A stretch of 64,000 nt of DNA, taken from the NCBI RefSeq assembly GCF_029269825.1, contig NZ_JARJHU010000001.1, positions 597,786 to 661,785 on the forward strand, in the 5' to 3' direction. Made by a program: the position numbers and the translations under genes. Below, in pieces: positions 25,204 to 34,186 of the stretch. The stretch's first letter is position 1, and each line of letters opens with the position of its first letter. The DNA comes from Pedobacter sp. JY14-1. Lineage in GTDB: Bacteria; Bacteroidota; Bacteroidia; Sphingobacteriales; Sphingobacteriaceae. Below the pieces are notes generated by a model. The model was not told the DNA's origin. It saw only the letters and a list, made by a program, of their open reading frames with translations, and did not search any database.

Positions 25204-28071
25204 GTGAAAAATATCTTAAAATATCGTATCGTGGTAATGCTCTGTCTGGTCACCGGCGCAGGTATGGCACAGCGTTACGACTTCCAGCAATACGACATAC
25301 GGCATGGACTGGTACAGTCACAAATTACTTCAATCACCCAGGATATCAACGGAAGGTTATGGACCACGGCACTGGGTGGGTTAAGTATGTTCGACGGAAA
25401 GGATTTCCGCAACTTTACCAGGACAGACGGGCTGGTGAGCAATTTCGCCATGGCCGTAAAAACAGACTGGAAAGGTAATATATATGTCGGAACCTCATCC
25501 GGACTCAGTGTATATGATGGTAAAGATTTTCACAACAGCCACAAGCAAGCCTGGATCTCCAGACTCGTGACAGACGGAAAAGGCAGCATATATACACTTT
25601 ATCGCAAAAAGCTGACACGGCTATCAGGGACAAGGCCGCTTCCGGCATCAGGGTTGCCGGAAGGCCAGATCACCGCTACTTGCACAGGTCCGTCGGGCAA
25701 CCTTTGGATCGCGATAGCCGGGAAAGGATTGTATGAACTGGCACAAAGCCGTTGGAAACCCCCGGCTTTGAATATCCTGATCAACAACCTGAAGGTTACC
25801 CGGTTCCTGATCGACCGCATCCATCACCATCGAATCTGGTTGGTCACCCCTGACGGACTGTACCTGGTCACAGATAAAAAGCTGTCAATGCAGGTACCCG
25901 GACCGACGCGGGGAATATCTGCTATCGCCCAGACGGCCGAGGGTGCGATATGGCTGGGAACGCGCAACGGCGCCTGGCGTTTGAATGAACACGAGGCTGT
26001 TCACTTTACTTCACGCAATGGGTTTACGGATAACATGGTCAATGACATCTTTTGCGATACAGACGACAACGTCTGGCTGGGTACAGACGGTGCCGGCCTG
26101 TACAAGTTTAATGATCCGGGTTATCTTATTTACGATCAGACACAAGGCCTCGGAAATCAGATCGTAATGGCCTTGTCCGAGGGACATACGCCAGGATCGG
26201 TATGGCTGGGGACTTCAGCGGGCTTGTACGAATACCGGCCTGGTAAACCTGTACGCAGCGTCCATATCCCAGGTACCGTCCCCCATACCAACCCTGTCAA
26301 TATCCTGTTAAAAGACCATAAAGACAATATCTGGGTCGGAACTCCGGGAGATGGCCTGTGGAAATCCGACGGATATAAGATCAACCGTATCGACAGGGGA
26401 TGGCCGCAGATGGCCTACAATGGAATCATTGAAGATATGCTGGGCAATATCTGGCTGGCTACAGATATCGGCTGTCTCGTTTTCGATCCCCGATCGGGCA
26501 AATACCGCCACATTTCCAGGAACTTTGATGGCGCGCTTCTCGAAGCAGGACGCGACTCTGTCATCTTTGCAAGTTCAGAAGGCATTGACCTGATCACAGG
26601 CATGAAAAAACACAACCCGCTTCGAATAAAAGCTTTGGAAGGATCCGGTATTATGTGCATGCTTAAACATAACGGGAAAATCCTTTTCGGCACTACCGAT
26701 TACGGAATTGTCATCTGGGACAAGGCTACCGGGAAGACCGGCACCGTAAACACAAAAAAAGGACTGAGTTCGGACCATGTCTATAGCCTTATGGACGACG
26801 GAACGGGAACGATATGGGCAGGAACAGGTCGGGGTATTGACCGGCTGGATGCAGGGAGTTACCAGGTACGGCAGGATACCCGCTCTCCGCTATTGGAATG
26901 CAACCAGAATGCTATCCTGCGGGAAAACGGAAAAATATGGATCGGCACTACACTCGGTGCAGTCGTTTATACCGGAAGACAACTACCTGCGAAACCCACA
27001 AGACCAAGGATATTCATAGATTCGGTAACCCTTTCGGGAAAGCGCATCAGAGATACCATTTCCCTTTCCATACCTTACAGCGAACAGCAGCTCGCCATCA
27101 GTTTCACCGGCGTATACTTGTCCGGCACAGAAGATCTCCGCTACCAGTATAGCCTGGCGGGGGCAGACGATAAGTTCAGCGTCCCGTCTTCGGGAAAAAC
27201 GGTCAGCTTCACAGCACTGCCGGCAGGTAAATATCATTTCCAGGTAAGAGCCCTGACCGGCGAAGGAACATACTCCGCAACTGCCGGATATACCTTTGAG
27301 ATCGCACCCCCCTATTATCAGACGACACCATTCCGGTTGCTGCTGCTCTTGCTGGCACTTCTGGTCATCGGGGCTTCGGTCTATGTGATCATTTCACTGA
27401 AGGAGCGCCGGCGCCGGTTGAGGCTAAAGATCAAGCTGGAAGAACAGTTCAATATACGTAAACAGACCGCCGAAGATTTTCATGATGACCTGGGCAACAA
27501 GCTCACCAGGATCACTGTGCTGTCAGAAGTACTGACCAGCATGATCGGACCGGAGGAAACTGAAAAAAGAAGAATCCTGGAAAAAATCAACACGAATATC
27601 GGCGAGCTCTATTCGGGAACCAGGGATATGCTTTGGTCACTCAACCCAAAGAACGATACACTTTCGCAGTTGCTCAGCCACATTGCCGGATTCGGAGATG
27701 AGCTCTTCAACGATACAACGATTTGTTTCTCTTCCAGGATCTCAGTTACAGGGAACTCCAGGCTTTCACTTTCCATGAGCCGGAATATCCTGATGATCCT
27801 CAAGGAAGCCATGCACAATGCACTGAAACATGCCCGGCCGCAAATGGTTTTATATACCGCAGGTATGTCCGGAGACACCCTGCTGATCACCTTGCAGGAT
27901 GACGGCCAGGGCTTCGACACCGAAAAATCCCGCGATGGACACGGCATCAATAATATGCGTATCAGAGCCTCGCGTATCGGGGCCAGGTTACAGATCAGCT
28001 CCGGTAAAAATGGTACCAGCCTGAGCCTGGCCATTCAATTTTCCACCCGCTCACAACAGCAAAATGCATAA
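25204..28071 (+). CDS. Sensor histidine kinase with periplasmic reg_prop beta-propeller
   Basis: A 955-residue protein: signal peptide, two sets of reg_prop beta-propeller repeats (repeating units such as DNVWLGTDGAGLYKF and GNIWLATDIGCLVF, residues 20-600), a Y_Y_Y immunoglobulin-like domain (about 610-700), one membrane helix (about 711-730), then a HisKA_3-type dimerisation helix with H760 in EDFHDDLGNK, and an HATPase domain with N box NALKHA and the GQGFD glycine box. The start codon is GTG. It resembles the sensor half of the hybrid two-component systems that control glycan use in Bacteroides, but the regulator is a separate gene, overlapping its end by 8 bases. No glycan locus lies directly next to it; GH20 is 1.3 kb away. 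Confidence 0.9.
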   Translation: MKNILKYRIVVMLCLVTGAGMAQRYDFQQYDIRHGLVQSQITSITQDINGRLWTTALGGLSMFDGKDFRNFTRTDGLVSNFAMAVKTDWKGNIYVGTSSGLSVYDGKDFHNSHKQAWISRLVTDGKGSIYTLYRKKLTRLSGTRPLPASGLPEGQITATCTGPSGNLWIAIAGKGLYELAQSRWKPPALNILINNLKVTRFLIDRIHHHRIWLVTPDGLYLVTDKKLSMQVPGPTRGISAIAQTAEGAIWLGTRNGAWRLNEHEAVHFTSRNGFTDNMVNDIFCDTDDNVWLGTDGAGLYKFNDPGYLIYDQTQGLGNQIVMALSEGHTPGSVWLGTSAGLYEYRPGKPVRSVHIPGTVPHTNPVNILLKDHKDNIWVGTPGDGLWKSDGYKINRIDRGWPQMAYNGIIEDMLGNIWLATDIGCLVFDPRSGKYRHISRNFDGALLEAGRDSVIFASSEGIDLITGMKKHNPLRIKALEGSGIMCMLKHNGKILFGTTDYGIVIWDKATGKTGTVNTKKGLSSDHVYSLMDDGTGTIWAGTGRGIDRLDAGSYQVRQDTRSPLLECNQNAILRENGKIWIGTTLGAVVYTGRQLPAKPTRPRIFIDSVTLSGKRIRDTISLSIPYSEQQLAISFTGVYLSGTEDLRYQYSLAGADDKFSVPSSGKTVSFTALPAGKYHFQVRALTGEGTYSATAGYTFEIAPPYYQTTPFRLLLLLLALLVIGASVYVIISLKERRRRLRLKIKLEEQFNIRKQTAEDFHDDLGNKLTRITVLSEVLTSMIGPEETEKRRILEKINTNIGELYSGTRDMLWSLNPKNDTLSQLLSHIAGFGDELFNDTTICFSSRISVTGNSRLSLSMSRNILMILKEAMHNALKHARPQMVLYTAGMSGDTLLITLQDDGQGFDTEKSRDGHGINNMRIRASRIGARLQISSGKNGTSLSLAIQFSTRSQQQNA

Positions 28072-28696
28072 CCATACCACAGCACGCATTGTGATCATCG
28101 AAGATGATGAAACCATCAGGGAAAGCTATGCCTACCTGATCAGCCATAATTCTCCTCATCAGGTGATCAGCACCTATCCGTCCTTTGACAGGGCAAAGCA
28201 AAAGATACAGAAAGATATGCCCGATGTCATCATCCTCGACATCCGGTTGCCGGGCACCAGCGGGACCGATGCACTTCCACAGCTCAGGAAGCTGCTTCCT
28301 TCAGCATATATCATCATGCTCACCGTCTTTGAAAATGAAGAAGTGATCCTGGAAGCGCTGGCCAACGGCGCCTCAGGCTATTTTACGAAAAATACACCCT
28401 CATCCAGGGTCATCGCGGCCATAGATGAAGTACTCAATGGCGGAGGGCCTATGAGCCCGGAAGTTTCGAGAAAAGTGATCCGGTCCATGCAAAAAAATTC
28501 CGATTCACCGCTTACCAGACGCGAGACACAGATACTGGACCTTGTAGCAAAGGGAAAAGACCGGAACCGGATCTCAGAGGAGCTGTTTATCAACGTTGAG
28601 ACTGTAAAAACGCATATCAAACACATTTATACCAAACTAAACGTAAATTCCAGAGCAGATGCCATTACCGTCGCCAGGAAGCAAAAGCTGATCTGA
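28064..28696 (+). CDS. NarL/LuxR-type response regulator
   Basis: The 210-residue protein has an N-terminal receiver domain with the acidic pair in IIEDDETIRE and phospho-acceptor D59 in VIILDIRLPG, then a C-terminal LuxR helix-turn-helix (LTRRETQILDLVAKGKDRNRISEELFINVETVKTHIKHIY). It is the partner of the sensor kinase, as its ATG lies inside the kinase gene. On phosphorylation it would dimerise and bind DNA; the target promoters are unknown. Its stop is two bases from that of the convergent lipoprotein gene. Confidence 0.93.
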   Translation: MHNHTTARIVIIEDDETIRESYAYLISHNSPHQVISTYPSFDRAKQKIQKDMPDVIILDIRLPGTSGTDALPQLRKLLPSAYIIMLTVFENEEVILEALANGASGYFTKNTPSSRVIAAIDEVLNGGGPMSPEVSRKVIRSMQKNSDSPLTRRETQILDLVAKGKDRNRISEELFINVETVKTHIKHIYTKLNVNSRADAITVARKQKLI

Positions 28697-28698
28697 AA

Positions 28699-29322
28699 TC
28701 AGGGCATTTTTACCCTGGCGACCGAGAAGTCATTCCCGTTCAGTCTGTATTGCACAGTAACCTTCTCCCCCGCTTTCTCCGTACTGTCCTTTGGGTTCAC
28801 TAAGGGAAAGCTTCTGAACAATTCCCCATCTTTCAGGGTATAGCTGTCACCACCTGCATAATTCTTCTTCAGGTTGCCAAGGCCGGGAAAAGTGATTTTA
28901 TTGAAACCTCCTCCTGAATATTCATAAACATTCAGGTCAGACTTATTCTTATCGCTCTGCAATTGTAAATAAATTTCCGGGTTGCCGTCATTGTCCAGAT
29001 CCATATTCCAGGCATCCGTAAGCACACCCTCGCGTTCTGCGGAAAGCGAACGGTAATTGTTCTTTAGCGTATCAGACATCAGGATCAGGTAGCCCCCGAT
29101 ACTGTCCACTCCTTTTCCCCAGCTCAGCACTTCGAAACTGATCCCCGGCCTGATCTCTATATTCCTGTAGAATGAAAAAGGGGCAGAAGGCTTTTCCGTG
29201 CCCGCAGACACCGCCTGCTTACCCGCTTCTGACGGTTCTTTTTCGTTACTGCCACAGGATCCGGATAGTACTACTACAGATAACGCCATGGTTTGCCAGA
29301 TGAACTTTTTAAACCCTTTCAT
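28699..29322 (-). CDS. Putative lipoprotein of unknown function
   Basis: The 207-residue product has a lipoprotein-type signal: a hydrophobic core, then VVLSGSC with Cys at residue 23, followed by acidic residues. The mature part is rich in polar residues and includes NMDLDNDGNPEIYLQLQSDKN, an FG-GAP/VCBS-like calcium-binding type repeat (D-x-D-x-D/N-G). I do not recognise a full family. It follows the GH20 gene by 23 bases and is probably in one transcript with it. A role in the periplasm or outer membrane is likely, and no function is claimed. Confidence 0.7.
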   Translation of the reverse strand: MKGFKKFIWQTMALSVVVLSGSCGSNEKEPSEAGKQAVSAGTEKPSAPFSFYRNIEIRPGISFEVLSWGKGVDSIGGYLILMSDTLKNNYRSLSAEREGVLTDAWNMDLDNDGNPEIYLQLQSDKNKSDLNVYEYSGGGFNKITFPGLGNLKKNYAGGDSYTLKDGELFRSFPLVNPKDSTEKAGEKVTVQYRLNGNDFSVARVKMP

Positions 29323-29345
29323 ATTGTCAGTCAGCTATTTTGTCT

Positions 29346-31247
29346 TTATTTAGTTTTTACATCGGGCGCTCCGTTATTAAGGATGGTTTCCGTTACCACA
29401 CTCCTCCTGCCCCCGGGCGTAATTACCATCGTTTTCAGCAATAGTTTCTGACCCTTGGCCACACTCACCCTGACCGGACCATTCACCATCGCAGCATTTT
29501 CAGAAGGCCTGGTACCATCAAGCGTATAAAATACCCTGGCACCCCGAAGCGGGGCTTTCAGCTCAATACTAAAATCTTCACCGTTCATGACTTTTTGTTC
29601 CAGGCCGGCAGGAACCGGCACCCAGTAGTTAATCCCTGCTTTATCCAGGCGCGCCAGGTGTAAAGGCAACCGGTCTTCAGAGAAATTCTTCAGGTCCTTG
29701 CGTGTAACCGGAGTCCAGGCGATCTCAGACAAGGCAAACATCCTTGGAAACAAGAAATACTCTGCTTTTACCGGTGTCTGGATGTATTCCGTCCAGATAT
29801 TTGCCTGCACCCCGATCACATATTTTTTCTGATCAGCGCTCAGCTCTTCAGGAACCGGGTCATAGGCATACACCTTAGTATAATTAGAAAAACCACCGAT
29901 ATTGGTCGGCTCATCTGCAGACTGCGATTGTGCATGGTCGAAATACAAACCTGCCGGTCCGGGGGTCATAATCACATCATGGTTCTGCTTTGCAGCCGCA
30001 ATTCCTCCCTCAGTTCCCCTCCAGGACATCACCGTTGCATTTGGCGCCAACCCTCCCTCCAGTATTTCATCCCAGCCAATGATTGAACGGCCCTTCCCAT
30101 TGATGTATTTTTCCATACGCTGAATAAAGTAACTCTGCAATTCATGCATATCCTTTAATCCCAGTTTCCTGATCAGATCCTGGCAGAAAGTACTCTTTTC
30201 CCAATAGGCCTTCGGACTTTCATCTCCGCCAACATGAATGTACTTTGAGGGGAACAAAGCAATCACCTCGTCAAGTACATTCTCCAGAAACTTAAAGGTA
30301 TGCTCAGAAGGCACAAATACATCATCAAAGACACCCCAGGTCTGCTGTACCAGCTTTCCCTTACGCGTTCCCGCCCAGGGTGTTTTCGCATCGACAAAGG
30401 TATCCTGGTCAGGAAAGCAGCTCAATTCCGGGTAAGCGGCAATTGCAGCAGAAGCATGGCCGGGCATCTCGATTTCCGGTACTACGTTTACAAATCTGGC
30501 AGCCGCGTAAGCAACTACTTCCTTCACCTCATCCTGCGTGTAATATCCTTTGTATACCACATTGTCATTACCCACTCCCGGATGGTGACCAATAATCGTC
30601 CCGTTACGGGAAGCACCTGTTGTAGTCAGCTTAGGATATTTTTTAATTTCGATACGCCAGCCCTGGTCATCGGTCAGATGCCAGTGAAAAGTATTCAGTT
30701 TATATTGGGCAAGCATATCAATGTACTTCTTGATAAAGGCCACCGGAAACATATTCCGGCATACATCCAGGTGCAATCCCCGATATTTAAAGCGTGGATA
30801 ATCATTGATCTCTGCTCCGCTCAGCAGCAATTGTCCGTTCTGCTTTTCCGGCAGCATCTGGATAAAAGACTGCACCGCATAAAAGAGGCCGGCACCTTTT
30901 CCAGTCAGCATAATCTTTTTGTCATTCACCGAAATACGGTATCCCTCTGCAGGCAACTGCTCAGCTCCTGAGGAACTCAGCACAATGGCCTTCTCAGAGG
31001 TCCCGGCCTTCTTCGCCTCCCTTAAAGAAAAACCGCCCTTGCTGACTACAGATGCATTCAGCAGATCAGCTATTGCGGCATTAGCCGGATCTGCGGAAAC
31101 CAGCACTACAGTTTTATCTAATTTAAAGGTTCCGGGCTTCCTGCTCACCGATACCGGGGCCGGGATAATACCCAGATTGGCATCAGCCTGGGCTAAAACA
31201 CCCGTAGCCAGGCATATACATAATGAAAACGTGAAGATTCTCTTCAT
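29346..31247 (-). CDS. Beta-N-acetylhexosaminidase, GH20 family
   Basis: A 633-residue secreted enzyme: signal peptide to about residue 20, a GH20b N-terminal domain (about 25-130), the catalytic TIM barrel with GLHLDVCRNMFP, FHWHLTDDQGWRI and the catalytic Asp-Glu pair in YIHVGGDESPK, and a C-terminal beta domain. It removes terminal GlcNAc or GalNAc from chitobiose, glycoproteins or glycan chains. It probably forms a transcription unit with the lipoprotein gene downstream. The ATG at 31247 gives a normal signal peptide. Confidence 0.93.
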   Translation of the reverse strand: MKRIFTFSLCICLATGVLAQADANLGIIPAPVSVSRKPGTFKLDKTVVLVSADPANAAIADLLNASVVSKGGFSLREAKKAGTSEKAIVLSSSGAEQLPAEGYRISVNDKKIMLTGKGAGLFYAVQSFIQMLPEKQNGQLLLSGAEINDYPRFKYRGLHLDVCRNMFPVAFIKKYIDMLAQYKLNTFHWHLTDDQGWRIEIKKYPKLTTTGASRNGTIIGHHPGVGNDNVVYKGYYTQDEVKEVVAYAAARFVNVVPEIEMPGHASAAIAAYPELSCFPDQDTFVDAKTPWAGTRKGKLVQQTWGVFDDVFVPSEHTFKFLENVLDEVIALFPSKYIHVGGDESPKAYWEKSTFCQDLIRKLGLKDMHELQSYFIQRMEKYINGKGRSIIGWDEILEGGLAPNATVMSWRGTEGGIAAAKQNHDVIMTPGPAGLYFDHAQSQSADEPTNIGGFSNYTKVYAYDPVPEELSADQKKYVIGVQANIWTEYIQTPVKAEYFLFPRMFALSEIAWTPVTRKDLKNFSEDRLPLHLARLDKAGINYWVPVPAGLEQKVMNGEDFSIELKAPLRGARVFYTLDGTRPSENAAMVNGPVRVSVAKGQKLLLKTMVITPGGRRSVVTETILNNGAPDVKTK

Positions 31248-31320
31248 ATCTTATTCTGAATACTTGGTTTGTTCCATACGTTATTAACGTCCCAATATAA
31301 AAATATCGCATCAAACGGCA

Positions 31321-31348
31321 AAAAAAAGCGGGCCTGAAGGCCCGCTTT
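31321..31348 (-). terminator. Rho-independent terminator of trxB
   Basis: A ten-bp stem (AAAGCGGGCC with GGCCCGCTTT on the + strand) with TGAA/TTCA loop; on the - strand it is followed by T7. It lies 33 bases after the trxB stop codon, upstream of the GH20 gene. Confidence 0.88.
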
Positions 31349-31380
31349 CCACTGCAAATTATTAAAAGTTCAATGATCAT

Positions 31381-32343
31381 TCAGGAGAGCACATTAACGT
31401 GATCTTCCTTAGCGGCCAGGTAGCGTTCTGCATCCAGCGCTGCCATACAGCCTGATCCGGCAGCAGTAATCGCCTGCCTGTAGTAATGGTCCTGTACGTC
31501 ACCACAGGCAAAAACACCTTCGATATTGGTCTTTGTAGATCCAGGCACCGTTTTCAGATAACCAGTCTCGTCCATATCCAGCCAGCCCTGGAAAATATCC
31601 GTATTGGGCTTATGGCCGATCGCCACGAAGAAACCTTCTACCGGAATATCTGTTTCCACACCCGTCTGATTGTTCAGTGCGCGGATACCCGTTACATTCT
31701 TACCGTTGCCCAGTATCTCCTTCGCCTCAGTATTATAGATCACTTCGATGTTGGGCGTATTCAGTACACGGTGTACCATCGCCTTCGAAGCCCTGAACTC
31801 GTCCCTGCGCACCAGCATATAGACCTTTCTGCAAAGCTTGGCCAGGTAAGTCGCCTCCTCGGCTGCAGTATCGCCTGCACCTACGATCGCCACATCCTGT
31901 CCCTTAAAGAAGAAACCGTCGCATACCGCACAGGCAGAAACGCCGAAGCCATTGTACTGCTGCTCACTTGGCAGTCCCAGCCATTTGGCGGTCGCACCCG
32001 TAGAAATGATCACCGTATCAGCAGTAATCGTCTTGATCTCGTCCACCACTACTTTATGCGGCAATGAAGAAAAATCCACCGAGCTCACATAGCCAAAGCG
32101 TACATCCGTCCCGAACCGCTCCGCCTGCTTACGGAAGTCTTCCATCATCTCAGGGCCGGTAATGCCCCCGGGATATCCGGGAAAATTATCTACTTCTGTA
32201 GTCTGCGTCAGTTGCCCTCCGGGCTGCATACCCGTATACATAACCGGCTTCAGGTCGGCACGTGCCGCATAAATTGCAGCCGTATAACCAGCAGGACCGG
32301 AACCTATGATCAAACACTGAACGTGTTCTGTTTCTTGTGACAT
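31381..32343 (-). CDS. trxB: Thioredoxin-disulfide reductase
   Basis: The 320-residue flavoprotein has the FAD-binding motif IIGSGPAGYTAAI, the NADPH-binding motif VAIVGAGDTAAEEA and the redox-active Cys pair C138/C141 in SACAVCDG. It passes electrons from NADPH to thioredoxin, one of which is encoded at 40923-41219. It is a monocistronic gene with a good promoter ahead and a strong terminator after it. Confidence 0.95.
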   Translation of the reverse strand: MSQETEHVQCLIIGSGPAGYTAAIYAARADLKPVMYTGMQPGGQLTQTTEVDNFPGYPGGITGPEMMEDFRKQAERFGTDVRFGYVSSVDFSSLPHKVVVDEIKTITADTVIISTGATAKWLGLPSEQQYNGFGVSACAVCDGFFFKGQDVAIVGAGDTAAEEATYLAKLCRKVYMLVRRDEFRASKAMVHRVLNTPNIEVIYNTEAKEILGNGKNVTGIRALNNQTGVETDIPVEGFFVAIGHKPNTDIFQGWLDMDETGYLKTVPGSTKTNIEGVFACGDVQDHYYRQAITAAGSGCMAALDAERYLAAKEDHVNVLS

Positions 32344-32362
32344 ATCTTAATTTATTATACAG

Positions 32363-32394
32363 CAAATTTACGCTTTATCTGCAAACCTTACAAC
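32363..32394 (-). promoter_or_regulatory. trxB promoter (-33/-7)
   Basis: On the - strand, GTTG at 32394-32391, a 20-base spacer and TAAATTTG at 32370-32363. This matches the Bacteroidota sigma consensus (TTTG, 19-21 bases, TAnnTTTG) with one mismatch. The predicted start is near 32356, giving a leader of about 13 nt. Confidence 0.7.
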
Positions 32395-32453
32395 CAGGGC
32401 ACACCCTTCAGCCATAATTGTGATACAGCGATTATAAACGCTGCGGGCCGGCG

Positions 32454-34082
32454 TCAGGTCTGGATCACACCAACATTAAAAGGCTTCTTCACAGGCGACT
32501 GGTTGGCTGCCTGTATCCCCATCGAGATCACCTTACGCGTCTCCAGCGGGTCAATTATCCCATCCACCCACAGCCTGGATGCAGCGTAATACGGGGTAGT
32601 CTGGTGGTCATAGCTTTCCGTGATTTCCTTCAGCAAGGCGGCCTCCTGGTCAGGTGCAGGTGCCGCACCCGAAGACTTCACTGAAGCCTGCTGTATCTGC
32701 AGCAATACCTTTGCCGCCTGCGCCCCGCCCATTACCGCGATCTTTGCACTCGGCCAGGCATAAATAAGCCTCGGATCATATGCCTTACCGCACATCGCAT
32801 AGTTGCCCGCCCCGTATGAATTACCGATAACGATCGTAAACTTCGGCACCACCGAATTGGCTACAGCATTCACCATTTTTGCCCCATCCTTGATGATACC
32901 GCCCTGTTCTGACCGGCTCCCGACCATAAAGCCGGTCACATCCTGTAAAAACACGAGTGGTATCTTTTTCTGGTTACAGTTCATGATGAAGCGGGCCGCC
33001 TTATCTGCGCTATCGGAATAAATTACACCGCCAAACTGCATCTCCCCTTTCTTAGACCTGACCACCTTGCGCTGGTTGGCCACGATGCCCACAGCCCAGC
33101 CATCAACGCGGCCCAGGCCACAGATCAGGCTCTGGCCGTAACCCTGTTTATATTCCTCAAAATCAGAACCATCCAGCAGCCTCAATATAATATCCATAGT
33201 ATCAAAGGGCTTTTCACGGCTGTCGGGCAATATGCCGTAAATTTCTTCCTGCTCCAGCCTGGGCAATACCGCTTTTATGCGATCAAATCCCGCCTGCTCC
33301 GGTGCCCCCAGTTTGCTCATGATGTTCCTGATACTGTCCAGGCAATCCTGATCACTAGCGTGTTTATAATCTGTCACTCCCGAAATTTCGCAATGCGTCG
33401 TAGCCCCGCCCAAAGTCTCGTTGTCCACGTCCTCACCTATCGCCGATTTCACCAGGTAAGACCCTGCAAGAAAAACAGAACCCGTGCCGTCGACGATCAT
33501 CGCCTCATCGCTCATGATCGGCAGGTATGCGCCTCCCGCCACACAAGAACCCATAATGGCTGCAATCTGCACAATTCCCTCCGAAGACATTACCGCATTG
33601 TTCCTGAATATCCGGCCAAAATGTTCCTTGTCCGGAAAAATCTCGTCCTGCAGCGGGAGGTAAACCCCGGCACTGTCCACCAGATAGATTACCGGGAGCC
33701 TGTTCTCCAAGGCAATCTCCTGGGCCCGTAAGTTCTTTTTGGCCGTCATGGGAAACCAGGCACCCGCCTTTACCGTCGCATCATTGGCCACGATCATGCA
33801 CTGCCGCCCGGATACATACCCGATACCACATACTACCCCCGCCGAGGGGCATCCGCCATGTTCTGCATACATGCCATCAGCAGCAAAAGCCCCTACTTCC
33901 AGAAAATCACTGTCCTTGTCAATCAGGTAAGCAATGCGCTCGCGTGCCAGCATCTTCCCTCTTTCCTTTTGCCGGGCTGCACTCTTTTCACCGCCGCCTG
34001 CATATATCTTTTTCAGCCTCGTCTTCAGTTCATAGACCGACTGCTTATTGAAATCTTCGTTTTTATTGAATGCTAAGTCCAT
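32454..34082 (-). CDS. Acyl-CoA carboxylase, carboxyltransferase (beta) subunit
   Basis: A 542-residue protein with two crotonase-fold carboxyltransferase domains. Motifs such as AGVYLPLQDEIFPD in the N-terminal half and VTGFMVGSRSEQGGIIKDGAKM in the C-terminal half match the biotin-dependent carboxyltransferases and are closest to methylcrotonoyl-CoA carboxylase beta. It moves the carboxyl group from biotin to an acyl-CoA. The biotin carboxylase/carrier (alpha) subunit is not in the window, so the acceptor (methylcrotonyl-, propionyl- or geranyl-CoA) is not fixed. No operon partner is seen; a fabF gene lies upstream behind its own terminator. Confidence 0.88.
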   Translation of the reverse strand: MDLAFNKNEDFNKQSVYELKTRLKKIYAGGGEKSAARQKERGKMLARERIAYLIDKDSDFLEVGAFAADGMYAEHGGCPSAGVVCGIGYVSGRQCMIVANDATVKAGAWFPMTAKKNLRAQEIALENRLPVIYLVDSAGVYLPLQDEIFPDKEHFGRIFRNNAVMSSEGIVQIAAIMGSCVAGGAYLPIMSDEAMIVDGTGSVFLAGSYLVKSAIGEDVDNETLGGATTHCEISGVTDYKHASDQDCLDSIRNIMSKLGAPEQAGFDRIKAVLPRLEQEEIYGILPDSREKPFDTMDIILRLLDGSDFEEYKQGYGQSLICGLGRVDGWAVGIVANQRKVVRSKKGEMQFGGVIYSDSADKAARFIMNCNQKKIPLVFLQDVTGFMVGSRSEQGGIIKDGAKMVNAVANSVVPKFTIVIGNSYGAGNYAMCGKAYDPRLIYAWPSAKIAVMGGAQAAKVLLQIQQASVKSSGAAPAPDQEAALLKEITESYDHQTTPYYAASRLWVDGIIDPLETRKVISMGIQAANQSPVKKPFNVGVIQT

Positions 34083-34138
34083 CGCCTGAAGTTAAGGCAA
34101 TTTTCTAACGCAACAAATTCCGATACAGGCTTCGGTAC

Positions 34139-34161
34139 AAAAAAGGGCGCCGAAGCGCCCT
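34139..34161 (-). terminator. Rho-independent terminator of fabF
   Basis: Read on the - strand: AGGGCGC, a TTCG tetraloop, GCGCCCT, then a T run. It lies 26 bases after the fabF stop. Confidence 0.85.
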
Positions 34162-34186
34162 AATAAAAACATTTCCAGCCTTAATG

